From NCBI GenBank assembly GCA_014898415.1, contig RCTD01000017.1, positions 62,001 to 126,000 of the forward strand: a stretch of 64,000 bases of DNA, written 5' to 3'. The number at the start of each line of letters is the position of its first letter. Positions within the stretch are counted from its first letter, which is position 1. Both the position numbers and the translations under genes were made by a program. This DNA is from Stromatinia cepivora. Taxonomy: Eukaryota > Ascomycota > Leotiomycetes > Helotiales > Sclerotiniaceae. A model generated the notes under the pieces. That model was not told the DNA's origin and did no database searches. It saw nothing but the letters and a program-made list of their open reading frames with translations. Of the stretch, positions 48,501 to 62,940 are shown piece by piece.

Positions 48501-49855
48501 TTCTTCTTTTTAATATAATTCTGAAGATCCAATTTATTAATCTAATAAATTAAGGTATTAACAAAAGAGTTATCTTTTCTAAGATAATATATAATAATAA
48601 AATTATAATCGATTAGAACTTCTATTTAATGAATTTATCGAACATTGAGAATTTTAATAGTTATAAAATATTCGAGGATTTTATAATCAGTATAAATCTT
48701 GATTTTATATAGTGAATTAGCGAATTCCGTTTTTCAATAATTAAAAGATTGAATAATTGATAATATTTCCTTATTATGAATTTTATAATTCAATTCAGCG
48801 ATAATTATGGTTTTGAAGAAATAAGTTATAGGAAATTAATCTTTATTATATTATTGTAATAATATATTAATAATTATTTTATCAGATATATTTGTTTCGA
48901 ATATATAAAGGAATCGATGATTATAGTATTATAAAAGCGAAATAGAAATAAGCTTTTTCTTCAAGATATTGAATATATTTTGGTATATTTTGTTAAATAT
49001 GAATTTAACGTTTGTTTTAATGAATTTGTTAAAAGGTTTTATTATTATATTACAATCCTTAATAAATTATCAATAAAAATTATAAAAACCGAAAAATAAT
49101 TGAATCCCTTTTATTATTATCAGAAAAATCCAATTCTCAATTATTTCAATCTTTTCAAAATCCATTTCTATTTCTTTAATAAAAATAATAAAATTCAAAT
49201 ATTTAGTATATATAATATTAAATTTATATTTCTTAAAATCCATTTATAAATTAATAATTTCTAATTATTCGAAAATTAGTTTAATATAAATTTAATACTT
49301 TTCTTTATTCTTAAAATAGATTAGAATATTATCAAGATATATTATATAAAAGATATCTAAATAATCGAATAAAATATCATTTATATAATATTAATAAATT
49401 ACAAGATTATTTGTTAATCCGAATAGTATAATCTTGTATTTGTATAATCCATATTGGATTCGAAAGGTAATATATTTTTCCGAAATAGAATTCATTTTTA
49501 TATAATGGAAAGTTTAACGAATATCGAATTTAATAAAGATTTTAGTATTGGAAAGCTGAGAAAATGTTTTGTTAATCAAAGGGAGAGGATATCGATCTTT
49601 ATATATTAAGGAATTCAATAATTTGAAGTTTATATAGAATTTCAAATTACTATTGGATTTTTTAATGAATAAGATAAATACAATATAAGGGGTTTGATTA
49701 GGTTTAATGAAATCTTTATTAAAATTATCTATAATATATTCTTTAATGATTTTCAATTGTTCCAGGGATATCTTATAAAGTAAATTATAATATAAAACTT
49801 GTTTTTCTTTATCTTCCAATATAATTTTATAATTATAAAATCGATTAAAAGGCAA
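48501..49855 (-). pseudogene. Gyp-2 reverse transcriptase and RNase H
   Basis: 49514-49855 is open for 113 codons: MPFNRFYNYKIILEDKEKQV, LYYNLLYKISLEQLKIIKEY, IDNFNKDFIKPNQTPYIVFI, LFIKKSNSNLKFYINFKLLN and SLIYKDRYPLPLINKTFSQL, ending KIFIKFDIR. This is the Gypsy RT from the LPPHR-YDH region to the first palm motif; the first catalytic Asp (FDIR) remains. The YLDD box, near 49325-49345, reads YLDN on the minus strand. RNase H continues to about 48500. Confidence 0.88.
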
Positions 49856-50904
49856 AATATTTGATTTATATTTGAAAAAAGCTTAATAATATTATCGATA
49901 TTCAAATAATATTTCAAATTTTGAATTGATTTCGATTAATATTTGATCGAATTTCTTTCGGATTTTTATATTCTTGAATTCGATTAAAACAATTAGTACT
50001 TTCTCTTTTATATATTATTCATTTCGTTGAAAGTTTATTATATTATCGAATTCTTTTAAAATAATAATAAAAAATTTAATTTATTTATTTCTTTTATATT
50101 CTAATTGGAATTTATCAGATTTGAATATATATAAATCGAAGATTTTGAATGATATACAAAAAAAGTATTCGTAAATCTATAATAATAGTATAATTGATTA
50201 AAAAGAAAATAAATTGAATTTAAAAAAAATCAGGACTTTTTTCTTTTCAATAAAAATCTATATTATATTTATATTTGAAGGTTTTTATTGTATATCATCA
50301 ATTACAATTGATCTACTCAATTGTAAATCTCTTCAATTCTAATATTTTTCGAATTAATCATTTTATCAATCAATATTTTATTAGATTAATCAATCGATTT
50401 TCTATTTGTAAAGGGATGATTAAATAACAAGGAAATTATTCGAATAAAAGATAATACAGAGTCTTTCTTTAAATTATTCGAAATATCGATTAAAGCAATC
50501 GAGTTTCACTTAAATCTCTAATAATCAAAGTCTATCTAAAATAATATTATAACTCTTTAATTCAATAATAAAAAAAAGAATAAAAGATTATTCATAATCA
50601 TTAATTATTAAATTAAAGAATATAAAATAAATAATAATATGGTTTTGTATATTATTATACCCTTTAATTTCAATTGAAACTTCAAACAATATAATTCTTA
50701 ATTTAAACATAGGAAATAAACAAATAAGAAATATAATATTAATAAAAACGAATTTATTTACTTTAAAATCAATAAATATTTTTGATTGATAAATATAATC
50801 ATTTTTCGAAAGGTTGTAAAAAAGAGTAAATACTTTTTTTTCTATAAACTTGATTAGATCAAGAAATCTTATATTCTATATAATACTTAAAATAGAGATA
50901 GAAT

Positions 50905-52400
50905 TTAAATATTTGATTTTAAATGCTTTTTTTCTTCTAAACGGGTATTCTGTATAACTTCAGTTGTAGCTTCTGAATTGAAGTCTTTTTCGGTATCCCG
51001 ATATTTTTCGAATTCTTTTGCTTCTTTTTGTACCGTTTTAATTTCATTAAGGTTATTGATATGAAATATCGATATATATGTTATTTTAGAAAAGGAAAAG
51101 GGCAATAAGTATTTAAAGTTTAAATAGTTATTAGATATAATGAAACTGATATATTCAAAAAGAGTATTCCAGAATGGAAATGATTTCGGGAATATAAAGG
51201 TTCTAAAATTGGAGTTATTAGAGTTTCAAAAGGGTTGTAAAGGATTTGTAATAATTATTGGTTTACAAATAACTATAAGGGTTTTTCGATTAATACAATA
51301 TTGGTTTCGTTTTTGTAATGAAATTTTGTTTTGATTTATTTTAATAAATATATTCATAAATTCTTTTGTAGTTTTGTAATCCTTAATGGGTATTATTATT
51401 ATTCGCAAAAGAAAATCGGAAATCTTTTGTTCGAGATCTTTGAATAGGATTTTATCATTGGTAATCTTTGTTTGGATAATAAATAATCTGAATTTCTTAT
51501 ATCATTCTAGGAAATTGCTATATCGAATTATATTAAATATGATCTATATCTCGTATTGAAAACGAATATCATCGATTTCGATCGGGTTTTGATAGATCGC
51601 TGCAAATTGTTCGATTAATTCGAATATTATAAATCAAAGTATTCGTATATAAAGAGTATAATAATATATTTATATTTCCGATTCGATTTGATCGATTATA
51701 TATATATAATATTGTATTTCATTTTTAAATAATATAATATATAATTTGAATCATTTTATAATTAATAATTGCTATAAATTAGTTTTAGATTCAATATTAT
51801 TGTTAAGTTTAGTAATAAGATTTGTAGATTTTGATATATATATATTTTGCTACGAGTTGTAATTGATATAGAAATACAATTTTGATCGATTAAATTGGCT
51901 TTTTAAATAAAGGGATCCTTGATTATTAAATGGATTATTATTTTTTAAAAGGGAAAGAGAATCTTCGAAGGGTTTCAGATGATTAGATTATCTAATCAAA
52001 GTTTTCTTCCTTTGATTTCGGGATCTTCGGATTTACTTAGATAAAGATCCTTAGATTTCGATTAAAGGAATAAAGGGAATCCTAAATACTATTATTAATT
52101 TAGATGCCTATATAAGTATTATTTGGAATTCAAAAGGAGATTACACTATTATAGAGTTCGTTGTTATTATAGTTTTTAATTATCGATTCTCCTTTTTCAA
52201 ATTTATAATCATTATATAAAGATCTTATAATTGTAATAATAATTCGAAAAAAACAATTGAATCATTAGAAATATTGGTTTTATATATTGGAATCTTTTCT
52301 TTACCAATCTTCTTTCTTTTAATGATAATATTATCCAATTCTGTATTCATATTTTCTTCAAAGAATTATTGAAATAATTGAGAAGAAGAAAAGGGTTCTT
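50905..52400 (-). pseudogene. Gyp-2 gag remnant
   Basis: The C-terminal part 51105-50905 is open (NNLNEIKTVQKEAKEFEKYR, DTEKDFNSEATTEVIQNTRL, then a KSNI stop). The same end is seen in Gyp-1. The remainder toward the 5' LTR is broken. The regions between 49856 and 50904 hold the protease remnant and spacer. Confidence 0.5.
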
Positions 52401-52629
52401 TAGAATATACTTTCGAAAATTCGGAGTATATAGAAGAAGGAGTTTATTGTATTATGAAAATGATAATACATTTCTAAAAATGTTTATATCTTTATCGATT
52501 AGATCAGAATAGATCTTCTTTTTTTGGGTATAACATTTGTAAAAGTTCATTTAAGAAAGTATTATTAAAATGAGGTATTATTTGGGAGGTTATTAGATAA
52601 TCGGATATTTGTAAATAAATTGTAGATAA

Positions 52630-52911
52630 TGTAATATATAAGAATTGTAATAGAATTGAATAAATAGAATCAATTATATTCTTTAAAATTTATAATTAAA
52701 GAATTATGGTTTATAAAGAGCGATTAGATATATATATACAAATATTTATTTGTAAGTTATAGAATTGTGTATATATATTATTAAGGTTATTATTTTATTA
52801 TACTAAATCATATGAATTGTAATATATGTGTACGGACGATCAGCTCATTAATTGATATGGGAGATAAGGGGTATTACGTGGTTAGCCTCCTGTGGTTCAC
52901 GATTCGTGACA
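52630..52911 (-). repeat. Gyp-2 5' LTR (right)
   Basis: 282 bp. Outer 90 bases preserved (GTTAGCCTCCTGTGGTTCAC); inner end TGTAATATATAAGAATTGTA is mutated relative to TGTGACGCACAAAAGCCATA. Confidence 0.9.
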
Positions 52912-53240
52912 GAGTATGAATAGGTTTATTTGTAAAATCAGAGTTTGAAATGGATATAATTGATATGAAAACAAATAAATTATTTTTTGGATTGATTGAA
53001 TTCCAGATTTCTTGAATTTAATATTTATTTTTCAAATGTAGATATTATTTTGATTATTGAATATAGATTATAAAAAGAAGATTGTTTTGATTTTTTGTTA
53101 TATTGAATAAAGGTAATTGAATTGATATGAATATTGAATTATAGATGAAGTAAGAATGATATTTTAAAAATGATCTTTTGAGTATTTAGTAATTATTGCA
53201 TAGAAAGTTGTGTAGATTTAAGGGTTATTGGGTTCATAAT

Positions 53241-53549
53241 TATTATGGGATAATATGATTACAAAGTATTTTTAGGAATTGGGGAATAGATGGTATATAT
53301 GATTGATAGAGTAAAAGAATTGAATGATTTGTTTTTGATTATATAAATTAAGAATTGTATATATAGAACAAATAAGTAATTATCTAGTTGATATATAATT
53401 TAATTAAATTAGATCTTTGTTTATTAATATATCAGGATTACTTTATCAATTGATAGATTGGTAAGGGTTAGAAGATCCTTCATTTTGATTGGAAAGTATA
53501 CGCTTTGATCCTTCATAAGATACAGGGGATCACAGGGCTTTCCGTGACA
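53241..53549 (-). repeat. CopL-2 5' LTR (right)
   Basis: 309 bp. Inner end mutated (TATTATGGGATAATATG); outer end preserved (GGGGATCACAGGGCTTTCCG, then TGACA). It is the best copy of this LTR end and identifies the fragment at 12413-12460. Confidence 0.9.
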
Positions 53550-53554
53550 ATAGA

Positions 53555-54798
53555 AAATAGTTTATATTCTAAAAATACAAGATTTTCAATACAAATACAT
53601 TAAACAATTATTATACTATTTATATAATCTCCTTTACAAAAAATACAATTATATCTTAAGAATCATAAACCAGCTTTCTTTAATCGAACCTTTAAAACAA
53701 TATTGATATAAAAACCAAAAATAAATACTATATTGTTCAAAATTAGATCATTATTAAAATAACCGTCTCTTTTGATAATCCCTTTGATAATACAAACCCT
53801 ATATTCTAGAACTTGGAAACTAGAAATATTTGCTTTTACAAGATTACTAGAATCGAATGATCAATATTGATGATCATTCAATAAAAATATATTATTTATA
53901 ATATATATAGCATTACAATTATCAAGCAAAATACTCTTGAATAAATAATATACTCTCACTATTATAAAATATACCCCTAATTAATTATATCAAATATTCA
54001 AGATAATAATGTTGATTAAAGATTCTAAAGAATCAATAGAACTTTTCATCCATTTTCTTTTGATCTAATCAAAATGAAACTATTTCCATAAATACAATTT
54101 TGCTCGATCCCTAATTACTTATAGCTCATTTTCGCTAAATACTCTTTTAAACAATAAATTAATCCTTTTAATAAATATTAATTCTATAATTTTACAATTG
54201 TAAACAATATAGCCATAACCAATTCTATTATTCCATTCAGATTCAATTCTGCAAGAACATTTTTAGATCTTCTTGATCCCCTAATTGCTTCCAGAATTGA
54301 TACTCTTTTTATTCTTCTTAAACTTTTTATTATTTTGAAAAAAAATAAATATAAAATATATTCCTTCTTTAGTTTTTAAAGAAATAGAATCCTGAAAAAC
54401 TAATCTTTCAAAAACATCTCCGAATTGCTTGAATAAAAGATTGAATAATCTAAACTAATTGTTCATCTCGATCTATATAATCATAATATTTGCTTAAATT
54501 AAAAACATCCTAATACCAACAATTTATAAAAAAATATTAATAACAATTTCATCTTATACCTCAATAATTTTATATACAAGAACTTTGATATAAACTATAA
54601 TCCAATCCCTATACTATTTGACAAAATCGATTTTGCCGAACAAAATTTACATTAAAACAAATCGATATTCTTATAATACTGTAAACTTGACAATAATTAC
54701 TGTAAATACAAACTTCCTTTTAAATACATTAATAATTATCTTAAATAAAAGAACTATAATATTCTAATTAAGAATAAATAACTTTATAAGATATATTT
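53555..54798 (-). pseudogene. CopL-1 protease and gag segment
   Basis: Resumes CopL-1 immediately after the ATAGA duplication and aligns with CopL-2 44266-45510. The protease region lies at about 53655-53955 and gag follows. Here the plus strand is G-depleted, the opposite of the CopL-2 copy. CopS-3 interrupts it at 54799. Confidence 0.65.
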
Positions 54799-54964
54799 TA
54801 TTAACTTTAAATACAGGAAGTAGTAGTATTGTTAACTATATAAATTGAATTAAGGATCTATTATTCTAATAAAAATAGAATTGAAATTATTCCTAAATAT
54901 GGTTTGTACAATATTATGATTATATAATCTCAATTCTAATCCAATAATAATTTTATTTCCAATA

Positions 54965-57659
54965 TTTCTTTATTAAAGATATCCTATTCAATTCTTCTAA
55001 ATTATTAATCCTAATATTTTCTTAAATCTTTTGAAAGCAATCTTTATATAAAACTTTATTATTTTGTTAATAATTATATTATATATATTGATATAATTAA
55101 TAACGATTTTCTTTTTTTCTATTAAATCCTTAATAAAATGATAATTGATATCTATATATTTGGATCGTTTATATAAATATGGGTTTTTGGTTAAAATTAA
55201 AGTATTTTGATTATTATTAAATATTTGAATTATATTTTTGGTTTTTCTAATATAATTTGATCTAAATAGATCTTTGAATATTTATATAATTTATTTTTTT
55301 TGTTTAATAAATATTATTATTGTAATATATTCTGATTTTATATTAAAGATAATTATAAATATTTATTTCTTATTAATCTATAATATAAAGCCTTTATAAA
55401 ATATTATAACTTTTTTTGAAATATTTTTCCGATTATATTCATTATTAATTCAATTTATATTTATAAATATTTTTATTATATTATTAGATATATTATATTC
55501 TTTATAAATATTAAATTATATTCTTTTTAATCTAAATTATAATTTTTGTTTGATTATTGATTATAAATATTATATTAAATTTTTGAAAATTGTAATATGA
55601 TATTTTGCTGATTTTATTATAAATTGTGAAAATCTTTTGATTGAAAATATTATATTTGATTGAATATATATTCTTGAATAGATTATATTTTCTATTTATT
55701 ATTGATATTTGTTTATATCTATTAGTTCATTATTATTAATTATTGGTTGGAGATGGATATAATTTATTATTAATAATTTCTTAATTTGATATTATTTATA
55801 TATAATATTATATTTGATTAATATAATATCAAAATGTTCTTTTTGATTTATAATTAATATATATATTTTTCTATTATAAATAATTTCAATATTTAGGATC
55901 TTATTAATCTTTTTTAGATTTTTAATATTAAAACAAATTGATAATTTTTTATCGAATTAAATGATTTATGATAATATATATAATATAATAATGATATCAT
56001 TGATATATATTAATAATATTATATTATAGTTTTTGAATATATATAAATATGGGTCTATCAAATTTTATATAAAATCTATATTTAAAAATTCTTTTTTTAA
56101 TAATAAACTCTAATCCCTTTCAATTTACTTCAAATTATATAGATTTCATAAGATTTATAATATATATCCCTTTTCGATTTTGATATTTTAAAATAATTCA
56201 AAGTAGATCTTTTTTTTTAAATATAATTTAATAAAGATATTTTTGATATCGAAATATAAATATTCTAAATTTTCCTTTATAATAATAATTAAAAATAATT
56301 TGAATATATCTAATCTTATTATTAATACAAATATTTTATTATAATCTTTTCCTAATATCTAATTGAATTTTTGAATTATTAATCTTATTTTGAATTGTTC
56401 TACTTTGTTATCCTTTGTCTTAATTATAAATATTTATTTTATTAAAATCAAATTATTTTTTTTAAGGAATATATATTCTTTTTAAATATTATTTTAAATC
56501 AAAAATATAATTTCCTTTTGGATAATTTCCTTCTATTTTTTAGAGTATTTTCGATTCGATATTGTTTTCTTATAAATTCTTGGTATTTTGATTTTCAGAA
56601 TTTCTTTAATCAAATATATTATATTTTTTGTATTATCTATATCTATCAATGAAATTATGAAATCTAAAACAATTTTATCTTTGATATAAAAATTCCTTTT
56701 ATAAATAATTAAGATTATAATTATAATATATTCTATACTTTCTTGAATTTTGATCTATATAAATATTACAATTAATACCCTTATAATTTTACTTTCCTAT
56801 TTTCCTTTAAGATTTTATTTTATATCTCTTTTCTGTTTTTATATTAAATACCTCAAAAATTTGTTTTTAAGATTTATTATATCCTTTTGTTCAATTTTAA
56901 ATAATTATAGATTTATTTCGCTTTTTGATTTTCTTAAAATAGATTTATCAATAAAATTTAAAATAATCTTAAATTTTATTTCTAATCCAGATTCAAGGTT
57001 TACAGAAATTGATTCTTAGATTAAAATCTTTGAAATGATGAATTCGATATTTAAAATATCCTTAAAAGAAAATTCTTGATTTGTCTTCTGAATATTATCA
57101 TTTTTATTTTTATCATATATTAATATTAATATCTCTAATTTATTTAGTTTCAATTCAATAATTAAAATATTTGATATAATTATTGAATTTAATATAATAT
57201 CTATTGAAGAGAATACTTGGAATAAAGATGATATATATATTGTATTTAGTATTAAGAATAAAGAAAATATTGAGGATAGAGAAGGTACTTTGTTTATTAT
57301 TGATTTATTATAAAGTGTTCAATTTAGCTTTATATTCTTTGTTCTTTATAAATCTGATTTATAATTTTTTAATTTAAGATTCAAATCTCCTTTTCGATAA
57401 AATTCATTTATAATTATTTTATTTGATCGAAATATATAATCTAATTTTGGAGAATATATTTTGATATATTTATTTATAACTTTGAAGTATCCTAGGAATA
57501 TATCAATTTTCGAAATATTCTATAATTTATTGTATCTTTGCTGTTTTGGAATAATTTTGGGATTGATATAAATGTAATATTTGCTCCTCCAGATTTTATA
57601 TATTTTTATATCTAATATTATATTTGTAAAAGTTTTTATAGAAGATTAATCTATTTTAT
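54965..57659 (-). pseudogene. CopS-3 RNase H, RT and linker remnant
   Basis: Reverse-complement collinear with CopS-1 9400-11714 and with CopS-2 25107-27790. RT lies around 56000-56450 and RNase H below about 55650. Stops throughout. The plus-strand 89-codon frame at 56750-57019 is antisense linker. Confidence 0.65.
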
Positions 57660-58418
57660 TATTGGAAATAAGGCCATCATAGGATTAGAATTGAGGTCAT
57701 GTGATCACAATGGTGCACAAACCATATTTGGGGATAACTTCAATTCTATTTCTATTAGAAATATAAATCCTTAGTTCAATCTATATAATCAATAATACTA
57801 TTATTTTCTGTATCAAAAGTTAATAGATTATAAGATCCAATTATATAATAGTAATTAGAAAATAAAGCAAATTGAGAAAAGATTAATATAATTAGTAGAG
57901 ATGAAATAAAATGAAAATCAAAATTTTTATATAATATTATTGAAGTAGAATTGAAATATGATAATATAGTTTATAATTTATAATATTATAAATCAGAACA
58001 AAAAGCAATTTATATAATATTGATATAGAATTATAATAGAAATGAAAAGCAAGTTTATATAATTATAAGAAAATATATTATAATATAATTTTATGAATTT
58101 TTTTATTATTTTATTTTTATATTTCTTTATTATTCTGAATTTATTTGTTATATATTTTTTAAGATTATCTTAAAAATCTGAAGATTATCTTCGATATTTA
58201 TTAAACAATAAGAAACCTTTACAATATCGAAATCAAATAATCCTTTGAAATTCGATTAAAATAATTATAAATAATAATTCAAATAAATGAAGATATAATT
58301 GAAAAAGAAAAGATAATTTTATATAATTAATCAAATATTAAACGAATATATATAAATTGCAAAATCCAATATAATATCTATTTATAAAATCAATGATCGT
58401 ATATATTATAATATCGAA

Positions 58419-60080
58419 TTGAAATCAGAATATTTAAAAAACAAAACGAATATATTATTATATATTTATATAATATTCAATAATAATGATGAAGTCTTTA
58501 TCAACGAATATTCAATAATATATATATTCTGGAGATATCTTAAATCGAAATATATCAAAATTAATATAGTTATAATCAATATATATATAACAATAATTTA
58601 GAACTTCAAATTTCAACCCGATATTTATTTCGATATAATTATTATCGAAGTTTAAAACAAATTGAAAAAATATAAAAGGAAATTAAGGATTACAAACAAA
58701 AGTTATCGATCAATATATCAAAATATTTTTTTGTTCTTAATTTTAATATATAATCTTTTAATCAATTATCAAAAAATAATAAATATATTGGATATTTAAA
58801 TCAACTTTAATATCAATAATAAAATCAAATATTTGTAGATTAAAAAACTTTATTTGAAAAATAAATCAAAATAAATACAAATTATAAAAGGATTTAAATA
58901 TACTTTTCGATATCAAGAATCAGATTTCGAATTCCTAAATAATATTTATAATCTATATCAAAAAAAAGATTATTATATATAAGATTATCTATATTTAATA
59001 TAAACTAATAAATTTCTTTACAATTATTTTTATCATCAAAAAAAAAAAAAAATCATTGAATTCAAAAAAGATCTATTTCAATAAAAAAGATTAAATACAC
59101 CCTATTCATAATATCTTTAAATCAAATTCTGATATTAAAAATATAATAAAAGAAGATTACAATTTAACAAAGAAGATTATTAATAAAACTTCCTTTAACA
59201 AATAATATATCAATATAAATATTTTTTTATATATATCTAATTAATCTTTATTATTCAGATCAATAAATTTTATTATTAAATAAAGAATAAAGATTAATAA
59301 AGGAATAATATATTATTATTATTAGGATTTAATAAATATAATATACAAAAATGATTTTAAAATACTATTTTCAAATATATTATATATACTAAAACTAAAA
59401 ATAAATTTGTTATCAAAAAAAGGATTTGCAAAATAAGATTACAAAAAGAATTCAATTTTTATTATATATATTTTAAGAAAGATAATAAAAAAATCATTTA
59501 TATTAGAATACAAAACAGAATATATATAATTTTATATATAATTAAAAGATATAAGAATATAATTCTTTATTCGAATATATATCAAAATAATTAGGAAAAA
59601 GATTTTTCTTCAAAAATAATTGATAATATCAAAGATATTAATAACAAATTAATATTCAAGAAGAAAAAGAGATATTTATTATAATATCAAAGATTCAATT
59701 ATTTAGATCCAAACAAAATCAAGAATCTATATCAAATATTCAATATAATTAAGTTAATAAAAATCCTAATTGAATTAGATATTTACAAAGTATATATATT
59801 CATCAAAATGATTAATCATATTCCGAAATAATTGAATCTGTATAAATCAAAGAAACTCGAATTTATACATTTCAATATTACAGGATCATTTCCAAAATCG
59901 ATTTGAAGGAATTGTTATTTTATATTGATCATTAACAATTATATCAAAATAAATTGGATTATACTATTTAAACAAAAAAACAATATAATTCAAATATTAA
60001 AAACTTGAAAAAAGAAGATGGAATTGATTATTAAAGAAAAGATCATTATAATTAGAATTGATAATATATTAGAACTTTTA
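58419..60080 (+). pseudogene. CopS-4 gag and integrase N-terminal remnants
   Basis: Gag fragment at 58419-58601 (KSEYLKNKTNILLYIYIIFN, IFWRYLKSKYIKIN). Gag-pre-integrase around 59680-59760 (YQRFNYLDPNKIKNLYQ). Integrase core to about 60080 with KLEFIHFNITGSFPKSI and RIDNILELL. The first catalytic Asp block has become HFN here where CopS-1 retains FD. Confidence 0.65.
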
Positions 60081-61549
60081 TAAATTATTTGTAAATAATT
60101 ATTAAATATATAATTCGAAATTATAATAATTATTTTTTTATATCAAAACAGATTTATAGAATAAAATATAAAAATTACAAAAACAAATATAAAAATAATA
60201 CTAAAAAAGATTAGATTATTATTAGAGTTTTGAAATGAAATTATAAAATATAATATTTATATCAAAAATCATATTAATATTGATTCTAATATAAATAAAA
60301 TAGATCGATTTTTTATAAAAGCTTTTATAAATATAATACTAAATATAAAGATATATAAAATTTAAAAAAACAAATATTATATTTATATCAATTTTAAAAC
60401 TATTCTGAAAAAGTAAAGATATAATAAATTATAGGATATTTCGAAAATCGATATATTTTTAAAATATTCAAAAATTACGAATAAATATATCAAAATATAT
60501 TTTCTAAAATTAAACTATATATTTCAATCAAATAAAATAATTATAAATAAATTTCATTAAAAAGGAGATTTGAATCTTAAATAAAGAAATTATAAATCAA
60601 ATCTATAAAAAACAAAGAATATAGAATTAGATCAAAGATTTTATAGTAAATCGATAATAAATAAAGTATTTTCTTTATTTTCAATATCAAATATAATATT
60701 TATATTATTTTTATTTCAAATGTTTTTTTTAATAAATATTATATCGAATTTAATGATTATATTAAGCATTTCAATTGTCGAATTGAAATTAAATAAATTA
60801 AATATATTAATATTAATATATAATAAAGATAAAGATAATAATATTTAGAATACAAATCAAAAATCTTTTTTCAAGAATATTTCAAATATCGAATTTATCA
60901 TTTCAAAGATTTCAATCTAAAAATCAATTTCTATAGATTCTGAATTTGTATTGAAAGTAAAATTTAAGATTATTTTAAATTTTATTAATAAATCTATTTC
61001 AATGAAATCAAAAAGTAAAATAAATCTATAATTATTTAAAACCGAATAAAAGAATATAATAGATTTTAAAAACAAATCTCCAAAATATTTAATATAAAAA
61101 CAGAAAAAAGATATAGAATAAAATTCTGAAAAAAAACAGGAAAACAAAATTATAAAAATATTGATTGTAAGATCTATATAAACCAAAATTCAAGAAAGTA
61201 TAAAATATATTATGATTATAATTTTAATTATTTATAAAATAGATCTTTATATCAAAAACAAAATTATTTCAGATTTCATGATTTTGTTGATAGATATAAA
61301 TAATATAAAAGATATAATATATCTAATCAAAGAAATTCTGGGAATTAAAATATTAAGAATTTATAAAAAAACAATATCGGATCGAAAATACTTTGAAAAA
61401 TGAAAGGAAATTATTTAAAAGAAAATTATATCTTTAATTCAAAATAGTATTTAAAAAGAATATATACTTTTTAAAAAAAGTAATTTGATTTCAATAAAAT
61501 GAATATTTATAATTAAGATCAAAAATAACAAAATAAAACAATTCAAAAC

Positions 61550-62940
61550 AAAATTAATGATTTAAAAATTTAATTAGATATTAAGAAAAGATTACAATGA
61601 AATATTTATATTAATAATAAAATTAAATATATTTAAACTATTTTTAGTTATCATTATAAAGGAAAATTTGGAATATTTATATTTCGATATCAAAAATACT
61701 TTTATTAAATCACATTTGAAAAAAGAGATCTATCTTGAATTACTTTAAAATATTAAAATCGAAAAAGGATATATACTACAAGTTCTACAAAATCTATATA
61801 GTTTGAAATAAACTAGAAGGGATTGAAGTTTATTATTAAAGAAAAAACTTTTAAATATAAACTTTATATAAAGTTTAATAGATCTATATTTATATATATC
61901 CAAAGATTGTAATATAATATTATTAATATATATTGATAATATTGTTATTATATTATATATATCATTATAAATCATTTGGTTCAATAAAAAGCTATCAATT
62001 TATTTTAACATTAAGAATTTAAGAGAGATTAATAAGATTTTAAATATTAGGGTTATTTGTAATAAAAAAATATATATATTAATTATAAACCAAAAAGAAT
62101 ATTTCAATATTATATTAATTAAATATAGTATTATATATAAATAACATCAAATCAAAAAACTGCCAATAATGGATTATATCCATTTTCGGCCAGCAATTGA
62201 TAACAATGAACTAACAAATATAAATGAATATCAATAACGAATAAGAAATATGATTTATTCAATAGTATATATTTGATCAAATATAACATTCTTAATTAAA
62301 AGACTTTTATAATTTATAACAAAATCAATAAAACATTATATTATAGTTTTGAAGAATCTGATATGATATCTATGATCAATAATTAAACAGAAATTATAAT
62401 TCAGATCAAAAAGAATACAATCTGATATCTACAAAGAATATAATATATTTGATAATACAATAAAGATATATATAAATATAGATTAGATTAATAATAAATA
62501 TAACTAAAAAAGTATTTTAAAGAGAATTGTAATATTCTATAAAGGTTTTATATTATAGATTAACAAAAAACAAATATTTATAATTATTTCCAATACAGAA
62601 TCAGAATATATTGCGATAATAATATTTATTAAATAAAAAAGATGAATTATATAAATATTTAAAGATCTATTCAAATTAAATTATATTAGAAAGAATAAAA
62701 ATATAATTCAAATATTTAATAATAATCAAGGCATTTTAATTTTAATCAAGAATCTATATTTATATAAACGATTTAAATATATAAATATCAATTATCATTT
62801 TATTAAGGATTTAATAGAAAAAGAAAAAATCGTTATTAATTATATCAATATATACAATATAATTATCAACAGAATAATGAAGCTTTGTATAAAGATTGTT
62901 TTCGAAAGATTCAAGAAAATATTAGAATTAATAATCTAAA
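61550..62940 (+). pseudogene. CopS-4 reverse transcriptase and RNase H
   Basis: Collinear with CopS-1 10290-11682. RT reads LEYLYFDIKNTFIKSHLKKE and the catalytic box near 61934-61945 reads YIDN, so one Asp survives where CopS-1 has none. RNase H ends with NYHFIKDLIEKEKIVINYIN. Many stops. Confidence 0.75.

Larger units (their letters stand above)
45867..52911 (-). mobile_element. Gyp-2: Ty3/Gypsy chromovirus-type element, minus strand
   Basis: 7,045 bp, one base longer than Gyp-1 and in opposite orientation. LTRs of 282 bp at 45867-46148 and 52630-52911. 5-bp duplication GAGTA (45862-45866, 52912-52916). Inserted in the gag region of CopL-2. Confidence 0.93.
31175..53549 (-). mobile_element. 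CopL-2: large Ty1/Copia element nested in CopL-1, carrying two Gypsy insertions
   Basis: 309-bp LTRs at 31175-31483 and 53241-53549. Perfect 5-bp duplication ATAGA (31170-31174, 53550-53554). The flanks on both sides are CopL-1 sequence that is contiguous at 44260-44275 in CopL-2 itself, which confirms insertion into its own relative. Without the two Gypsy elements it is about 8.28 kb, long for Copia. The order on the minus strand is gag, protease, integrase, linker, RT, RNase H, long 3' region. No intact frame. Confidence 0.9.
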
